Shown piece by piece: positions 8,314 through 17,577 of a DNA stretch of 64,000 bases (its first letter is position 1; the number at the start of each line of letters is the position of its first letter). The position numbers were made by a program, and so were the translations under genes. The DNA comes from Sulfurimonas sp. UBA2011 (GTDB lineage: Bacteria; Campylobacterota; Campylobacteria; Campylobacterales; Sulfurimonadaceae), in NCBI GenBank assembly GCA_002335055.1, contig DDCH01000004.1, forward strand, positions 62,001 to 126,000, written 5' to 3'. Below the pieces are notes generated by a model, which was not told the DNA's origin, searched no databases, and saw nothing but the letters and a program-made list of their open reading frames with translations.

Positions 8314-9485
8314 TGCCTCACTTACATATAGAAAAATTTAAAGAGATATCTTATCCATCTTCTCATAATGATGTTACATTTAATTTCAGTGCAAGTAATG
8401 CAAACGCAGTAAATGAAAAGCTTATCTCTGTTAGTGTTGAAGGGGAAGACTTTTTTCTTTTAGTAAAAGAAGAAGATAATAGAAGTCTACTTAAAACTGA
8501 TAAACTAACTCGTCCTGCTTCCATATATAATGTTCACCGTGCACTCAATGCTTATGCTGATGCAGCGGAGTTAAATATTTTAGCATCAAATGTTTTATCT
8601 GGTGCCAAAAATGAACACCTAGAAAAAGTAACAGCTTTAAAAAAGATAGAATACTTTGCAGAGGATTTTCCAATTGATAGGGAAGTTCGTGTTGAGGTTG
8701 GTTTTGGTTCAGGTCGTCACTTACTTCATCAAGCAGCAGAGAATCCTGATATACTTTTTATAGGGATTGAGATTCACCGTCCATCTATAGAACAAGTACT
8801 TAAACAAGTAGCTATTCAAGAGTTAGATAATTTACTTGTTCTTGACTATGATGCGAGACTTTTTATGGAACTAATTCCTTCAAATATCGTTGGAAAAGTT
8901 TATGTTCACTTTCCTGTTCCATGGGATAAAAAACCACATAGAAGAGTTATAAGTACTTCTTTTATAGAAGAAGCTAGACGAGTTTTAAAAGTAGATGGAA
9001 GACTAGAGCTTCGTACAGATAGTGAAAACTACTATGCTTACTCTTATGAGACTTTTATCAACTTTAACAAAACTGTTCTTCATATCAACAAGAACAAAGA
9101 TATAGCTATCGTTTCAAAGTATGAAGATAGATGGCGTAAGATGGAAAAAAATATTTATGATGTAACTATGATAAATGAAGAAGAATCTGAGTTTTTAAGT
9201 ATAGAAGGGTCATTTGAATTTTCAAAAAATAAGGCCTCATTTACTAAGCTTTTAACACTGCATAAAACTACAGAACGCTTTGAAAATGGCTTTATCCATT
9301 TTGAACGTGCATATACTCTTGATGATGGTATAATGCTAAGAATTTCAATGGGAAGTTTCGATAGACCAGAACACTTATATATTTTAATAAAAGAAACTAG
9401 CGTCTCTTATTATCCAGACTTACCACTTAAATCACGAAGTAATTTAGAAGCACATAAATATTTAGATAAGGTCTTAAATGGATAA
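8313..9485 (+). CDS. trmB: tRNA (guanine-N7-)-methyltransferase TrmB, long form
   Basis: SAM-dependent enzyme making m7G46 in tRNA. The SAM motif EVGFGSGRHLL is near residue 127, followed by the substrate motif VHFPVPWDKKPHRRV. The protein has 390 residues, against about 220-240 in E. coli: roughly 110 extra residues precede the methyltransferase core and about 100 follow it. I recall long TrmB proteins as usual for Campylobacterota. Start overlaps the upstream stop by one base and the ftsE start lies inside the trmB end, so the genes form one operon. Confidence 0.92.
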   Translation: MPHLHIEKFKEISYPSSHNDVTFNFSASNANAVNEKLISVSVEGEDFFLLVKEEDNRSLLKTDKLTRPASIYNVHRALNAYADAAELNILASNVLSGAKNEHLEKVTALKKIEYFAEDFPIDREVRVEVGFGSGRHLLHQAAENPDILFIGIEIHRPSIEQVLKQVAIQELDNLLVLDYDARLFMELIPSNIVGKVYVHFPVPWDKKPHRRVISTSFIEEARRVLKVDGRLELRTDSENYYAYSYETFINFNKTVLHINKNKDIAIVSKYEDRWRKMEKNIYDVTMINEEESEFLSIEGSFEFSKNKASFTKLLTLHKTTERFENGFIHFERAYTLDDGIMLRISMGSFDRPEHLYILIKETSVSYYPDLPLKSRSNLEAHKYLDKVLNG

Positions 9486-10149
9486 AGTCATAGTTGCCGA
9501 TAATCTTTCTCTCTCATATTCTAAAGATGAAACAATCATCAATAAAGTAAGTTTTTCTATAGACTCAGGTAGTTTTGTTTTTATAACAGGTGCCAGTGGT
9601 AGTGGAAAATCAACACTTTTAAAGTCTCTGTATGGAGCTTTAAAACCCCAAGAGGGTAGTCTCGTTGTAGCAGGTGTTGAGCTTAAAGGTGTGACAAAAT
9701 CCAAGTTAAACTTACTACGTAAACATACAGGTATAGTTTTTCAAGACTATAAACTTGTAAAAGAATGGACTATAGAGAAAAATATCATGCTTCCACTGAT
9801 AATAAGTGGTTATGACAAAACAGTACAACAAAACCAAGTAGATACTCTACTTAAACATGTACGGCTCAAACATCAAGCTGGAAAATATCCACAAGAGTTA
9901 AGTGGTGGAGAGCAGCAGAGAGTCGCTATGGCTAGAGCACTTTCACATAACCCAGTTCTCATACTTGCAGATGAGCCTACGGGAAATCTTGATGATTACT
10001 CATCACAACTCATTTGGAATCTACTTGAAGGTGCCAACACAGACTTAAAATCAACGGTGATAGTTGTAACTCATCATATTCCAGAGAGTATGGGTGTTGA
10101 TTATAAACATTTCCATATTGAGTATGGGAGTATTCATGAAGTCGCTTAG
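9478..10149 (+). CDS. ftsE: Cell-division ATPase FtsE
   Basis: ABC ATPase that works with FtsX at the divisome to control peptidoglycan hydrolysis. Walker A GASGSGKST is at about residue 37, the signature LSGGEQQRVAMARAL near 140, and Walker B LILADEPTGN near 160. At 223 residues it has the normal FtsE size. It overlaps trmB by 8 bp and ftsX by 14 bp, and is followed by ftsX and the EnvC-like gene, which is the functional trio. Confidence 0.93.
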   Translation: MDKVIVADNLSLSYSKDETIINKVSFSIDSGSFVFITGASGSGKSTLLKSLYGALKPQEGSLVVAGVELKGVTKSKLNLLRKHTGIVFQDYKLVKEWTIEKNIMLPLIISGYDKTVQQNQVDTLLKHVRLKHQAGKYPQELSGGEQQRVAMARALSHNPVLILADEPTGNLDDYSSQLIWNLLEGANTDLKSTVIVVTHHIPESMGVDYKHFHIEYGSIHEVA

Positions 10150-10948
10150 AAACCATCTCTCTTTAGTTGTAGCACTACTGAGTATTTTATTTTCATTACA
10201 AACTTTTATCATAGTTGACAGATCTATCAATGCTTATAAAGACAACCTTTCAAACAACTACTCCTTAGTAGTTGTAAGTCAAAAAATATTAAATGCTAAC
10301 TTCATAATAAATCAACATAAACTCATAAAAAATATAGTCTTACTCTCTCCAGATAAGGTGATAAAAAAGCTAAACCACGGAATAAGCAAAAAAAATATAG
10401 ATCTCTTAAAACTCTCTTTACCAAAATTTTACAAATTAATTTTACTACAGTATCCATCACCTGATGAAGTAAATAACCTAACAAAATCACTGCTTCGTGA
10501 TACAAGTGTAATTAAGGTGGAAACATTTTCAAAAAGTCACGATACTACCTATAAACTTCTCTTGTTATTTAAGACTGTTATCTCTGTTTTTGCCTTTAGT
10601 GTAGGAATAGTAACGATTTTACTTATCTCTAAAGAGCTAAAGATATGGCAGTTTAAACATACTGAACGTATGAGTATTATGGGACTCTTTGGTGCTCCTA
10701 CTTGGTTAAGTTCTGCAGTTCTTTTTAGACTTGCTTTTGTAGACGCCCTGATTGCTAGTGTTTTTGCTTTTGTTATATTTTCCTATGTAGCTTCAAGTGT
10801 TTGGGTTGAAGAACAATTGGAAAATATCGGTATTACTGTGGTTGTTTTTGACCCTATAATGGATTTTGGTATTATGCTAGGTCTTGCACTCCTACTCTCA
10901 ACACTTTTAGCTACTTTGATCGTAATCAGTCATAAAGAAGAGGTATGA
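10136..10948 (+). CDS. ftsX: Cell-division protein FtsX
   Basis: Membrane partner of FtsE that passes ATPase-driven changes to a periplasmic hydrolase activator. One N-terminal membrane segment (about residues 6-25), a periplasmic domain of about 115 residues and three C-terminal membrane segments match FtsX topology. The frame is open from 10094, but the ATG at 10136 (MKSLRNHLSL) has GGGAG at 5 bp and gives the usual short cytoplasmic leader, so I chose it. It ends in the ATGA overlap with the envC-like gene. Confidence 0.88.
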   Translation: MKSLRNHLSLVVALLSILFSLQTFIIVDRSINAYKDNLSNNYSLVVVSQKILNANFIINQHKLIKNIVLLSPDKVIKKLNHGISKKNIDLLKLSLPKFYKLILLQYPSPDEVNNLTKSLLRDTSVIKVETFSKSHDTTYKLLLLFKTVISVFAFSVGIVTILLISKELKIWQFKHTERMSIMGLFGAPTWLSSAVLFRLAFVDALIASVFAFVIFSYVASSVWVEEQLENIGITVVVFDPIMDFGIMLGLALLLSTLLATLIVISHKEEV

Positions 10949-12171
10949 TGCGTTTAGTACTGCTCCTTCTTTTAAGTTTAACTCTAGTTTTTGGAGCATC
11001 AACTACCGATAAAAAGATAAGTAAGACTAGTTCTAAAATAAGTAAGTACTCAAAAAACTACTCAAAACTCAATAAAAAAATGTCTTTAACTGCAAAGGCC
11101 ATTCTAAAAGAAAAAAGATCTTTAATAAAACAAGAGAAGTTTTTAAAAGAGCTCAAAAAAGAGTTAGCTTTAAAAGAATTATCTTATAAAAATAATACTT
11201 CACAGTTAAAGCTAATGAAAAAATCTCAAAAGAAACTCCAGAAGCGCCAAGCAGAAATAGAAGATAAACTCTCATTCGTAATCGCTAAAAGTGTTTCACT
11301 AATGCTAGTTTTAGATGAGTCAAGCTCTCAAAGTGTAAACTCTCTTATGGAGTCCGAAGTACTTAAATCTATGCTTAAAAAAGAGAAAACTAAAGCAACT
11401 GTTTTGAGTAATACATTTATCGCTAATGCAAAAGATATAGACTTTTTAAATCAACATGCAAGTATTTTAGAAGTTGCTATCGCAAATATAGACTCTAAAA
11501 GAAAAAAGCTTATAAAGACAAAAACAGCAAATAAAGTAGCACTTAAAAAGCTCACTCGCTCAAAAGTCTCATATAAAAAAGAACTCAAAGCATTACTGAG
11601 TAGACAAAATGCACTCAAAGATACTTTAGCAAAACTAAATATTGTAAAAGTAGATGAGATAAAAAAAGCTAAACTTGCAAAAGAGCGTAAGGCTGCATTT
11701 GATAAACAAAAGATAGTTTTAGACAAAAATCCAGTAAAAGTAAAAAAACATGGAAGTTCTTATCAGACTGTAAAAACAAAAAAATACAGAGGTTCTAAAA
11801 CTAGAGCACCTTTAGACTCATATACTATCACTAAAAAGTATGGTACTTATACTGATCCTATTTACGGTATAAAAATATTTAACGAGTCTATCTCTTTAAA
11901 ACCAAATAAGATAAATGCAAAAGTAAAAACTGTTTTTAATGGAAAAGTTATTTATGCAGATAAAACAGCAGTTTTAAATAACATTGTCATCGTTGAACAT
12001 AAAAATGGACTGCACACTATTTATGCTAACCTTTCTCAGATTAGCCCAAATATCAAAAAAGGTATAAAGATAAAAAGAGGGTATACGATAGGACGAGTGA
12101 AAGATGAACTTGTTTTTGAAGTAACTCAAAAATCTTACCATATCAACCCAATTAGACTTTTCACTCAATAG
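10945..12171 (+). CDS. EnvC-like murein hydrolase activator (degenerate LytM/M23 domain)
   Basis: Signal peptide (residues 1-18), then long coiled coil to about residue 280, then a LytM-type domain. The M23 zinc ligands seem lost: the position normally YAH reads YAN, and the usual HxHFE near the end reads ELVFEV. This matches EnvC, whose LytM domain is inactive and activates amidases under FtsEX control. It overlaps ftsX by 4 bp (ATGA), so FtsE, FtsX and this protein are co-translated. Which amidase it activates cannot be seen in this window. Confidence 0.88.
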   Translation: MMRLVLLLLLSLTLVFGASTTDKKISKTSSKISKYSKNYSKLNKKMSLTAKAILKEKRSLIKQEKFLKELKKELALKELSYKNNTSQLKLMKKSQKKLQKRQAEIEDKLSFVIAKSVSLMLVLDESSSQSVNSLMESEVLKSMLKKEKTKATVLSNTFIANAKDIDFLNQHASILEVAIANIDSKRKKLIKTKTANKVALKKLTRSKVSYKKELKALLSRQNALKDTLAKLNIVKVDEIKKAKLAKERKAAFDKQKIVLDKNPVKVKKHGSSYQTVKTKKYRGSKTRAPLDSYTITKKYGTYTDPIYGIKIFNESISLKPNKINAKVKTVFNGKVIYADKTAVLNNIVIVEHKNGLHTIYANLSQISPNIKKGIKIKRGYTIGRVKDELVFEVTQKSYHINPIRLFTQ

Positions 12172-12559
12172 CCGTGGAACACACCTAGACCAAATAATAG
12201 ATGGTGGAGGTAATAACTTTACATCATCTCTTCCAACAGCGGGTAAGCATATAGTAGTGAGTCAAAACGAATACGATGCAGGTAGAGCAAGAGTAGTCAT
12301 ATATAACTATGACAATTAAAATAATGTAAGTGTTGATTTTAGGAGTGTTCTAAAAGTGGCTGAAGCATACCGTATTCACAGTAGTTTTGGACTTTTTAAT
12401 AATCCTCTTGTAACTGGTCTTTATGATGGGTCTGATGTTATTATTCCTATGGATGAAATAGAACTGCCACAAGGAACTGGGATTGATGGAATAGCAGCAG
12501 CAGGCAAACCACATAAAACTTTTGGAGTATTTGTAATTACACATGGAATTTGTGAGTAG
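12172..12559 (+). pseudogene. 3' relic of a beta-helix-type secreted protein gene
   Basis: Directly after the envC-like stop a reading frame opens in a new phase with RGTHLDQIIDGGGNNFTSS and continues to VVIYNYDN. A TAA at 12317-12319 interrupts it, and the same frame goes on with NNVSVDFRSVLK and AEAYRIHSSFG to a stop at 12557-12559. Removing that one stop gives a coherent C-terminal piece of about 125 residues. From memory it resembles the C-terminal domain of parallel beta-helix repeat surface proteins. There is no start or upstream part. A separate small gene beginning at the GTG 12356 (AGGAG 10 bp upstream) is the alternative. Confidence 0.45.
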
Positions 12560-12566
12560 TATTTAA

Positions 12567-12594
12567 TTGTTTTATAGTCAAGTTTAGCTATAAT
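12567..12594 (+). promoter_or_regulatory. Candidate sigma70 promoter of thrC
   Basis: TTGTTT (12567-12572) and a perfect TATAAT (12589-12594) with a 16-bp spacer, 26 bp before the thrC ATG. Confidence 0.6.
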
Positions 12595-12620
12595 CTCGAA
12601 AATAAAATTAAGAGAATAAT

Positions 12621-14093
12621 ATGAACTTTATACAGACTCGTGGAATTGATGCAAGTAGACCAGCAACGGTTACATTTTCAGAAGCTATACTCGCTCCAAT
12701 AGCTTCTTTTGGTGGGCTTTATATACCGGAATCTTTACCAGAACTTGGGAATGAGTTTTTAGTAAAACACTTAAACTCTTCATATAAAGTACTTGCAAAA
12801 GATATGTTAAATCGTTTTGAGATTGACATAGATTCTGAGGTTATTGATGAAGCACTTGCTCTTTATGATGAGTTTGATGATAAAAATAATCCTGTTCCTG
12901 TTGTGAAAGTAAAAGAAAATCTTTATATCGCTGAGCTTTACCATGGGCCTACGCGTGCATTTAAAGATATGGCACTCCAACCTTTTGGTGTTGTTCTCTC
13001 TTCTATCGCACAAAAACGTGATGAAAACTATCTGATCCTAGCGGCAACAAGTGGAGACACTGGTCCAGCAGCACTAGAAACTTTTAAAAACCGTGCAAAT
13101 GTACAAGTCGCTTGTTTGTATCCTGATGGTGGAACGAGTGATGTTCAACGTCTACAAATGGTTACAGAAGATGCAAAAAACTTAAAAGTTATCGGTATTC
13201 ATGGTGTTTTTGACGATGCACAAAATGCACTCAAAAGCCTTTTAGCTAGTGATGAGTTCAATGCAGCACTTAAAGCAAAAAATGTATCTCTTTCAGCTGC
13301 AAACTCTGTAAACTTTGGTCGTATTATATTTCAAATTATTTATCATATTCACTCATACTTAGAGCTTGTTCGTCAAGACGGAATTACTATGGGTGAAAAA
13401 GTATATCTTAACGTTCCATCTGGAAACTTTGGTAATGCTCTTGGTGGTTACTATGCATCAAAGATGTGTGTGCCTGTAGAAAAAATTATTATCTCTTCAA
13501 ATGAAAACAATGTACTTACAAAACTTATAAAAACTGGAAAGTATGATCTTAGAGACTGCGCGGTTGTTGGAACAACTTCACCTGCAATGGACATCTTAAA
13601 ATCATCAAATATAGAACGTATTTTATTTGATATGTTTGGACCTGAGCGTACTCGTGAGTTAATGCAAAACCTAGAAAAAGAGAATTTTTATGAGTTAAAT
13701 GCAGATGAATTGACACAGCTACAAATTCATTTTGATGCAGACTTCTGTAAGGGTCATGAGGGCAAGGTGTATATAAAAGATACATTTGAAAATGATAAGT
13801 ATCTTATGGATCCACATACTGCTACTTGTATGAAGTCTTATGAAACTTGTTGTGATGCTAAGATAAAAACTATTGCTTACTCAACTGCCGAGTGGACAAA
13901 ATTTTCTCCAGTAATCGCAAATGCTTTAAGTGGTGAAATAGATGTTGAAGATATCGAAGCTTTAGAGTCTATCTCTAAGATAGCTTCACTTCCAATCCCA
14001 GATATGGTAAAGGGGCTTTTTTCTAAAGAAGTTACACAAAACACTGTAATAGATAAAGAAGATATTCAAAAAGAGATACTTAACTTTATCTAG
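12621..14093 (+). CDS. thrC: Threonine synthase
   Basis: PLP enzyme converting O-phosphohomoserine to threonine, the last step of threonine synthesis. The N-terminal segment FIQTRG, the PLP-lysine motif RAFKDMALQPF (about residue 113) and the TSGDTGPAALE loop are typical of the long bacterial/fungal ThrC class. Length 490 fits that class. It has its own promoter and converges with proC. No other threonine gene is nearby. Confidence 0.96.
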   Translation: MNFIQTRGIDASRPATVTFSEAILAPIASFGGLYIPESLPELGNEFLVKHLNSSYKVLAKDMLNRFEIDIDSEVIDEALALYDEFDDKNNPVPVVKVKENLYIAELYHGPTRAFKDMALQPFGVVLSSIAQKRDENYLILAATSGDTGPAALETFKNRANVQVACLYPDGGTSDVQRLQMVTEDAKNLKVIGIHGVFDDAQNALKSLLASDEFNAALKAKNVSLSAANSVNFGRIIFQIIYHIHSYLELVRQDGITMGEKVYLNVPSGNFGNALGGYYASKMCVPVEKIIISSNENNVLTKLIKTGKYDLRDCAVVGTTSPAMDILKSSNIERILFDMFGPERTRELMQNLEKENFYELNADELTQLQIHFDADFCKGHEGKVYIKDTFENDKYLMDPHTATCMKSYETCCDAKIKTIAYSTAEWTKFSPVIANALSGEIDVEDIEALESISKIASLPIPDMVKGLFSKEVTQNTVIDKEDIQKEILNFI

Positions 14094-14107
14094 TCAGATA
14101 AATGTAC

Positions 14108-14866
14108 CTAAAGCTCTTTAGCTTTTTGGTATGCCTTTTCAATAGCCGCCATACAAGAACTTCTAACATTCCCATCTTCTAAAGCACCATATCCAGCAGC
14201 AGTAGTTCCACCAGGACTCATAACACCATCTTTAAGAAGTGCAGGATGGATATCTTGGATCAACTCACCAAAACCACCAAATAGACCTCTCATGATAGCC
14301 ATAGCATCATCACGTTTAAGACCTTGTTTAACGGCTCCATCTGTTAGTGCTTCAGCAATGAGAGCTAGATATGCAGGGCCGCTTCCAGCAAGTCCTGTAG
14401 CGATGTCAATCTCTTTCTCACTAGATAACCATCTAGTCGCCCCAATAGCACCTAAAAGTTCAAGTGCCTCTTCTTTATAAGACTCATCACCAGTAAGTGT
14501 AGTCATAGAAGCTCCAACTGAAGCTGCAAGGTTTGGCATAGTTCTCACTACTGCATTTGTACTGAGGTTATCTCTAAGTTTTTTGAGTGATGTTCCTGCT
14601 AAAACTGAGTATATAACTTCTGCCTTACCAGAGAGTCTTGGGCTGATTTCTTCAACATTTGCAGGTTTTACACAGAGCATAATTGTTTTATCACTCATAT
14701 TGAAGTTATCAAACATATGTTTATCTATACTCACACCTAAGTCACTCTCAAACTTATTAAGTTTATCTAAACTTCTCCCAACAACTTCTATCTTGTAAGT
14801 AGCCTTTAAACCCTGAGCAATACTTAATGCCATATTTCCATTTCCGATAAAAGTGATTGTTTTCAT
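14108..14866 (-). CDS. proC: Pyrroline-5-carboxylate reductase
   Basis: Reduces 1-pyrroline-5-carboxylate to proline with NAD(P)H. The N-terminal Rossmann motif is IGNGNMALSIAQGL. VKPANVEEI follows, then the P5CR signature with LAGSGPAYLALIAEALTDGAVKQGL and SPGGTTAAGYGAL. At 252 residues it is slightly short but complete. It is divergent from proA, so two steps of the proline pathway share one intergenic region. The longest proA frame overlaps its start, but the real proA start does not. Confidence 0.95.
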   Translation of the reverse strand: MKTITFIGNGNMALSIAQGLKATYKIEVVGRSLDKLNKFESDLGVSIDKHMFDNFNMSDKTIMLCVKPANVEEISPRLSGKAEVIYSVLAGTSLKKLRDNLSTNAVVRTMPNLAASVGASMTTLTGDESYKEEALELLGAIGATRWLSSEKEIDIATGLAGSGPAYLALIAEALTDGAVKQGLKRDDAMAIMRGLFGGFGELIQDIHPALLKDGVMSPGGTTAAGYGALEDGNVRSSCMAAIEKAYQKAKEL

Positions 14867-14930
14867 TAATGTTCCTAGTAATATTTATGTTATTATAGCA
14901 TTAATAATTTTTACAAATATGGAAGATAAA

Positions 14931-16163
14931 ATGGAACAGTTTTTACAAGAAGCAAAATCAGCAAGTAGAGTTTTAAATACCTTAAGTGGTAGAGAAAAAA
15001 ATAGAATTCTTAAAGAGATGGCAGTAGCTCTGCGAGCTAATACTAAAGATTTACTTGTAGCAAATGCTTTAGACATGGCAGATGGTAAGAAAAATGATTT
15101 AACATCAGCACTTATGGATAGACTTTTTTTAGATGAGGATCGCATAGATTCTATGGCAGTAGCAATAGAAGAGATATCAGCCCTTAAAGAGCCTGTTGGT
15201 CGAGTTCTTGAAGGTTGGGTAACTGAAGATGATTTAAAGATAGAAAAAGTAAGTATTCCTATCGGTGTTATCGGTATCATCTATGAGTCACGCCCAAATG
15301 TAACTAGTGATACAGCTGCCTTATGTTTTAAAAGCTCAAATGTATGTGTACTAAAAGGTGGAAAAGAGGCCGAGAACTCTAACAAGGCAATAGCAAAAGT
15401 ACTACAAGCTGTACTAAAAGCGAATAACTTACCAGAGGCACTTATCTCTCTTATACCAGATTCTTCTCGCGCGGGAGTTGATAAACTTATTAAGATGGAC
15501 AAGTATGTTGATCTGATTATTCCTCGTGGTGGAGCAGGGCTTATCAAACATGTATGTGCAAACGCAACTGTAAGTGTAGTAAAACATGATAAGGGGCAGT
15601 GCCATACTTATATAGATAAAGATGCAAACCGTGAAAACGCAGTAAAAATTGCTATAAACGCGAAAGTACAACGTCCCGGCGTTTGTAATGCAATGGAGAC
15701 TTTACTGGTTGATAGTGCTATTGCTAAAGAAATGTTGCCAGTTTTAAAGGTTGCATTTGATGCTGAGAACACTGAACTTAAAGGTTGTGATAAAACGCAG
15801 GCTATTATTGATATAAAACATGCAGGTAATGAAGACTTTCATACTGAGTACCTTGCTAATATCCTAAACATTAGAGTTGTAGATGGTGTTGAGGGTGCGA
15901 TTGAGCATATAGTAGAGTTTGGTTCGGGTCATTCTGAGTCTATCATAACAGAGAGTATCTCATCTGCTGAAGAGTTTTTAAATGCTATAGACGCAGCAGC
16001 TGTATATGTAAACGCAAGTACTCGTTTTACTGATGGTGGTGCCTTTGGTTTTGGTGCAGAAGTGGGAATAAGTACAAATAAACTTCATGCTCGTGGTCCT
16101 ATGGGAATAGAGGGTCTTACTACTTACAAGTTTAAGATTTATGGAAAGGGACAGACTCGTTAA
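14931..16163 (+). CDS. proA: Gamma-glutamyl phosphate reductase
   Basis: Reduces gamma-glutamyl phosphate to glutamate semialdehyde in proline synthesis (aldehyde dehydrogenase superfamily). Family motifs are IYESRPNV, CVLKGGKEAENSN, IPRGGAGLI, the catalytic-cysteine segment QRPGVCNAMETLL, and ARGPMGIEGLTTYK at the end. The frame is open from 14853. I prefer the ATG at 14931 (MEQFLQEAKSA) because GGAAG lies 5 bp before it, which gives 410 residues, the normal size. An ATG at 14919 is the alternative. The stop overlaps the next gene (TAATG). proB is not in the window. Confidence 0.95.
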   Translation: MEQFLQEAKSASRVLNTLSGREKNRILKEMAVALRANTKDLLVANALDMADGKKNDLTSALMDRLFLDEDRIDSMAVAIEEISALKEPVGRVLEGWVTEDDLKIEKVSIPIGVIGIIYESRPNVTSDTAALCFKSSNVCVLKGGKEAENSNKAIAKVLQAVLKANNLPEALISLIPDSSRAGVDKLIKMDKYVDLIIPRGGAGLIKHVCANATVSVVKHDKGQCHTYIDKDANRENAVKIAINAKVQRPGVCNAMETLLVDSAIAKEMLPVLKVAFDAENTELKGCDKTQAIIDIKHAGNEDFHTEYLANILNIRVVDGVEGAIEHIVEFGSGHSESIITESISSAEEFLNAIDAAAVYVNASTRFTDGGAFGFGAEVGISTNKLHARGPMGIEGLTTYKFKIYGKGQTR

Positions 16164-16744
16164 TGTTAAGTCTAAAAGCGAATAACTATTTTCCCGCATT
16201 TGTAAAACTAGACAATAAAAAAATCTTGCTTGTTGGTGGGGGAAATATCGCTTATGAGAAGTTAGTACACCTTTTAGACTTTAGTCACGACATAGAGATT
16301 ATCACACCCTTAATTTGTGACAAAATGCTTAGTCTTGTAAATGAGCATGGTATAAAGTATCAAAACCGTGTGTATGAGAAAGGTGATATAAAAGAGTGTA
16401 GTCTAGTGGTTGTAGCCGTAGATGATATATCTGTACAAAAAGAGATATTCTTAGAATCGCAAAATTATAAGTGTTTATGTAATGCAGTAGATTCCGTAGA
16501 ATACTGTGATTTTATCTTTCCTGCATATATCAAAGAAGGTGATTTAACCATTGCCATTTCTACTTCTGGTGCTTCCCCCGCGTTTGCAAAGCATTTTAAA
16601 ACATACTTGAGAGAGAAAATTCCTAACAATTTAGGAGTGTTCTTGAGTGAGATGAAAGAACTACGCCTCTCCATCCCAAAGGGAATAGCACGTATGAAGA
16701 TGCTTGATAAAAAAGCAAGAGACTTTATACAAAAACTGAGATAG
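16163..16744 (+). CDS. Precorrin-2 dehydrogenase / sirohydrochlorin ferrochelatase (CysG N-domain type)
   Basis: NAD-dependent oxidation of precorrin-2 and possibly iron insertion, on the way to siroheme or heme d1. Residues 10-35 contain FVKLDNKKILLVGGGNIA, the nucleotide-binding start typical of Met8/CysG-N proteins, and a later STSGASPAFAKH segment matches the dimer/active-site helix. At 193 residues it lacks the uroporphyrinogen methyltransferase domain of full CysG. It overlaps proA by one base, so it is probably transcribed with it although the pathways differ. Confidence 0.88.
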   Translation: MLSLKANNYFPAFVKLDNKKILLVGGGNIAYEKLVHLLDFSHDIEIITPLICDKMLSLVNEHGIKYQNRVYEKGDIKECSLVVVAVDDISVQKEIFLESQNYKCLCNAVDSVEYCDFIFPAYIKEGDLTIAISTSGASPAFAKHFKTYLREKIPNNLGVFLSEMKELRLSIPKGIARMKMLDKKARDFIQKLR

Positions 16745-16752
16745 AGACCAAG

Positions 16753-17577
16753 TTAAGAAAGTAAATCATAAGCCTCATTAATACTGTTGGCTTTTTTACA
16801 AATAAACAAGAAAATAGCAGCATTTACTTTTGCTAAATCTTCCTCTGAAGTGGAACCATAATATGATGGATCTATAAGAAATTCTTCCGTTTTTCCATCT
16901 TCACTTATCCAGAGTTTACCTTTTTTAAAAAGTTCAGGACTTCCTTCGGCGCCTTGAATTAGTGCAAATCTTTCATATCTACCTGCATACACAGCATTAT
17001 ATTTATCTACATAGGGTTTATGATGTACTCCGGTAATAGCAAACTTTGATTTTGTTATATTTGGAAGTTTTTCTAAGGTGTTGAGTCCTGTTCTAAGCCC
17101 TAAACGCATACGTAGGTCCGTGAGAGAGTGTAACTCAGGTAGGTACTCTTTTCTATCAAAGTAAAAAACATTTGAAGCTAAGTCATTCTCTTCACAAAAC
17201 TTTTTTGTTGTAAGTCCACCTTTTGCAGGTTGGAGTAAATCACCAAAAATACAAAGATTTAACTCAACTTTTTGTAACTCTTTAGCTATGAGAGGAAAAA
17301 GATAAGGTGTTTTTATTTTACCATCAAAGGAGTATCCAAGTTCAAGAGAGTTTGGTACATTATACTGTTTAACAAACTCATCAAGTGCTAAAAGTGCACC
17401 TCTGAACTCATCTATAGTCTCTGGTTTTAAACGCCATCCCAAAAGAAATGAAGCAATATTTTCAGGGTGCACTGTACCTGATATAATTTGTCTCATCATA
17501 TCTTGACTCTCATCTAAACTAAGATCACGATTTCCTTTAGGACCTGTTCCTACTGCTTTTAAGTATTTAAAAAACAT
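16753..17577 (-). CDS. TrpD2/YbiB-like protein of the anthranilate phosphoribosyltransferase superfamily
   Basis: Residues 1-70 form the helical N-domain of the glycosyltransferase-3 fold (MMRQIISG, ENIASFLLGWRLK). The GTGGD pyrophosphate motif of real TrpD is absent; the equivalent region reads YSFDGKIKTPYLFPLIA, as in YbiB-type TrpD2 proteins, which are known to bind nucleic acid and lack TrpD activity. Length 274 is shorter than TrpD (about 340). It abuts the response regulator gene (TAA/ATG at 17577). Function in vivo is unknown. Confidence 0.75.
   Translation of the reverse strand: MFFKYLKAVGTGPKGNRDLSLDESQDMMRQIISGTVHPENIASFLLGWRLKPETIDEFRGALLALDEFVKQYNVPNSLELGYSFDGKIKTPYLFPLIAKELQKVELNLCIFGDLLQPAKGGLTTKKFCEENDLASNVFYFDRKEYLPELHSLTDLRMRLGLRTGLNTLEKLPNITKSKFAITGVHHKPYVDKYNAVYAGRYERFALIQGAEGSPELFKKGKLWISEDGKTEEFLIDPSYYGSTSEEDLAKVNAAIFLFICKKANSINEAYDLLS

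Noticed and set aside
14885..15280. 131-codon minus-strand frame inside proA
   Set aside because: Antisense shadow of proA; Ser/Ala-rich composition is what an antisense frame gives here.
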